Part shown: piece by piece, positions 62,796-64,000 of the stretch
How the letters are laid out: every line of letters begins with the position of its first letter
Numbering within the stretch: position 1 is the stretch's first letter
Source of the DNA: Bacteroidaceae bacterium
Lineage (GTDB): Bacteria; Bacteroidota; Bacteroidia; Bacteroidales; Bacteroidaceae
Reading direction: 5' to 3'
DNA length: 64,000 bases
Assembly: GCA_024398435.1 (NCBI GenBank)
Contig: JAKSJD010000007.1
Coordinates: 1-64,000 of the forward strand
Notes under the pieces: model-generated
Database searches by the model: none
Seen by the model: the letters and a program-made list of their open reading frames with translations, nothing else
Told to the model about the DNA's origin: nothing
Program-made: the position numbers and the translations under genes

Positions 62796-63227
62796 ATGAG
62801 CAATCTCGACTTTTTCAACATAGCCAAAGATAAGGATTCACAAATCCCTTATGCCGATGGCGGAGTAAAGGCAGGATTCCCATCGCCTGCTCAAGACTAT
62901 ATGGACCAAACCATCGACTTCAACAAAGTACTTATCAGCCATAAGGCTACCACATTCTGTACACGCGTATCAGGCGATTCAATGATTGATGCCAACGTAT
63001 TTGATGGAGATTATCTTATTGTCGACCGTTCGCTCGAACCCCACAACGGCGATATGGCTGTTTGTTTCATCGACGGAGAGTTCACACTCAAATTTATCGA
63101 ACTTGCAAACAATCAGCTTTGGCTCCGCCCTGCCAACCCCAACTATCCCAAAATCAAAGTAAGCGAAGAAAGCGACTTCATCGTATGGGGAGTCGTTACA
63201 TATATCATCCACAAAGCAAGAGATTAA
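62796..63227 (+). CDS. umuD: UmuD-type autoproteolytic subunit of DNA polymerase V
   Basis: 143 residues, S24 peptidase (LexA-like). Catalytic Ser in VSGDSMIDANVFDGDYLIVD (Ser about 68) and Lys in GEFTLKFIE (about 105). An Ala-Gly cleavage site is seen in VKAGFPSPA (about 24-32). RecA-filament-induced self-cleavage would activate it to join UmuC in translesion synthesis. No LexA box that I recognise stands upstream. It is followed not by umuC but by an acyltransferase gene, 10 bp downstream. Confidence 0.93.
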   Translation: MSNLDFFNIAKDKDSQIPYADGGVKAGFPSPAQDYMDQTIDFNKVLISHKATTFCTRVSGDSMIDANVFDGDYLIVDRSLEPHNGDMAVCFIDGEFTLKFIELANNQLWLRPANPNYPKIKVSEESDFIVWGVVTYIIHKARD

Positions 63228-63237
63228 AAGATTCTAT

Positions 63238-63855
63238 ATGAAGCAGCAAGTAAATCCAAGCGAAACAACAAGAGCAAATGCATTCAATCTTTGGATGTCA
63301 TCTCCGATGCCAATGGTCACTTTGACAAAGACTTTGGACGTAACACGACTTATAAAATACTGCAAGAAGTATGATTATAAGTTCAACATGTTACTTTGCT
63401 GGACCATAGGTCAGGCTGCCTCTAAAGTCAAGGAATTCTATATGCTCCCAGAAAAAGGCGGCATATACCGTTATGACGAACTATCAATAAACGTCATCGT
63501 ACCAAACGTGAATGGAGGAATCAATTCATGCGACATCCAAATGTCAGATACATTGAACGACTTCAATGAAGATTATCTTCGTCTCACAAATTTAGTATCG
63601 CTGAATTGCAAGAGCCAATTTCGGGAAGACACAATGGTCATTGGAACATCTGCAATGATACAGACCGAACTCGACACAATAACCAATCAATATACGGATA
63701 CCTTCCTGAATCCTATGCTTCTATGGGGCAAATACCGACGAAAATGTTTCCGATATAAGTTGCCAGTATCATTCCAATTCCATCATGTACAGATGGACGG
63801 CATGCATGGTGCCATGTTTCTTGAGGAACTACAGAAAAGCATCGATAATATATAA
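63238..63855 (+). CDS. Chloramphenicol acetyltransferase-like acyltransferase
   Basis: 205 residues of the CAT fold. The catalytic motif HHxxxDG is in FQFHHVQMDGMHGAMF (about 179-194). It has the usual CAT size (about 215). In CAT this His removes a proton from the drug hydroxyl. Here the gene is embedded between umuD and umuC with gaps of 10 and 5 bp, so it may act on some other hydroxyl substrate or protein. It might confer chloramphenicol tolerance; sequence alone does not show this. No mobile element flanks it. Confidence 0.85.
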   Translation: MKQQVNPSETTRANAFNLWMSSPMPMVTLTKTLDVTRLIKYCKKYDYKFNMLLCWTIGQAASKVKEFYMLPEKGGIYRYDELSINVIVPNVNGGINSCDIQMSDTLNDFNEDYLRLTNLVSLNCKSQFREDTMVIGTSAMIQTELDTITNQYTDTFLNPMLLWGKYRRKCFRYKLPVSFQFHHVQMDGMHGAMFLEELQKSIDNI

Positions 63856-63860
63856 ATTAT

Positions 63861-64000
63861 ATGTTCGCCCTTTGCGATTGTGATTCGTTTTTTGCCTCTT
63901 GTGAACGTGTGTTCCGCCCCGATCTGTATGGCAAGCCAGTTGTTGTGTTGAGCAACAACGACGGATGTATCGTGGCCTTAACGAAAGAAGCAAAGGCAGT
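63861..64000 (+). CDS. umuC: DNA polymerase V catalytic subunit UmuC, 5' part
   Basis: 46 codons before the window ends. The start MFALCDCDSFFASCERVF has the Y-family metal-binding Asp residues (DCD) and the following SNNDGCIVALTKEAKA matches the UmuC finger region. Error-prone bypass polymerase working with UmuD'. Starts 5 bp after the acyltransferase stop; the rest lies outside the window. Confidence 0.92.
   Translation, partial: MFALCDCDSFFASCERVFRPDLYGKPVVVLSNNDGCIVALTKEAKA

Noticed and set aside
62648-64000. Genomic island inserted at tRNA-Asp
   Set aside because: No repeat of the tRNA 3' end, no integrase and no change of base composition are visible in the part that can be seen.

Overview
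This window is chromosomal DNA from a member of the Bacteroidales, most likely a Prevotella-like organism. The evidence is: (i) at least a dozen promoters of the Bacteroidetes form TTG-N18-20-TAnnTTTG (TATCTTTG, TACCTTTG, TAACTTTG, TATATTTG); (ii) secreted proteins ending in the short C-terminal sorting module (IFDLSGR...GLYIQNG) typical of Prevotella; (iii) family-specific gene forms such as a long Rho with an acidic insert, a lysine-type SerA, class III Fbp, a GDE/GT4/GH57 glycogen cluster and a DUF1015 gene next to serCA. It is mostly core genome. I see no rRNA, insertion sequence, prophage or CRISPR array.

Layout. 1-50: 3' part of tRNA-Gly(GCC). 504-1562 (-): Crp-like regulator and a small HEKIH protein, divergent from 1795-6500 (+), a glycogen operon (debranching enzyme, GT4, GH57). 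6595-8887 (-): lipid kinase and NhaD antiporter. 9145-9217 (-): tRNA-Gly(CCC). 9399-13258 (+): recF, DUF721, DUF5063, RNase D-like exonuclease, RlmI-like methyltransferase. 13350-13457: candidate small RNA. 13608-17250 (+): alanine symporter and Kef-type antiporter. 18133-22951: manC, guanine deaminase and a 980-residue secreted protein. 23497-26428 (+): engB and rho, with a possible rho leader peptide. 26539-32158 (-): MORN protein, YhcH, branching enzyme, membrane protein, lipoprotein. 32791-36490 (+): DUF4494, YggS, Crp-like, dehydrogenase, GT2. 36696-40733 (+): rpsA, a mini secreted protein, ECF sigma factor with probable anti-sigma and effector. 41172-46971 (+): fbp, DMP19-like, smpB, metH. 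47433-49909 (+): metallophosphatase and miaA. 50033-54936 (+): glycine-zipper lipoprotein, serC, serA, DUF1015, YigZ. 55025-59128: esterase (+), nnr and asnA (-). 59776-62439 (+): HerA-like ATPase and pheS. 62648-62721: tRNA-Asp. 62796-64000 (+): umuD, a CAT-like acyltransferase and the start of umuC.

Genes that work together: the 1795-6500 cluster and glgB (28489-30531) make and trim glycogen-type glucan. serC and serA perform consecutive steps of serine synthesis. The umuD/umuC pair is a damage-inducible translesion polymerase module with an unexpected acyltransferase gene inside it.

The most unusual signal is in the intergenic DNA. Six sequence families of short arrays, each of 2-4 units repeating every 21-23 bp (about two helical turns), sit between genes at 274-409, 9001-9066, 17290-17355, 23236-23324, 32475-32637, 47128-47216 and 59402-59538. 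One family is a discrete 88-89 bp element with terminal inverted repeats, present three times. At two loci 59 kb apart it is joined to a second family as a 136-137 bp composite. I know of no described element matching this.
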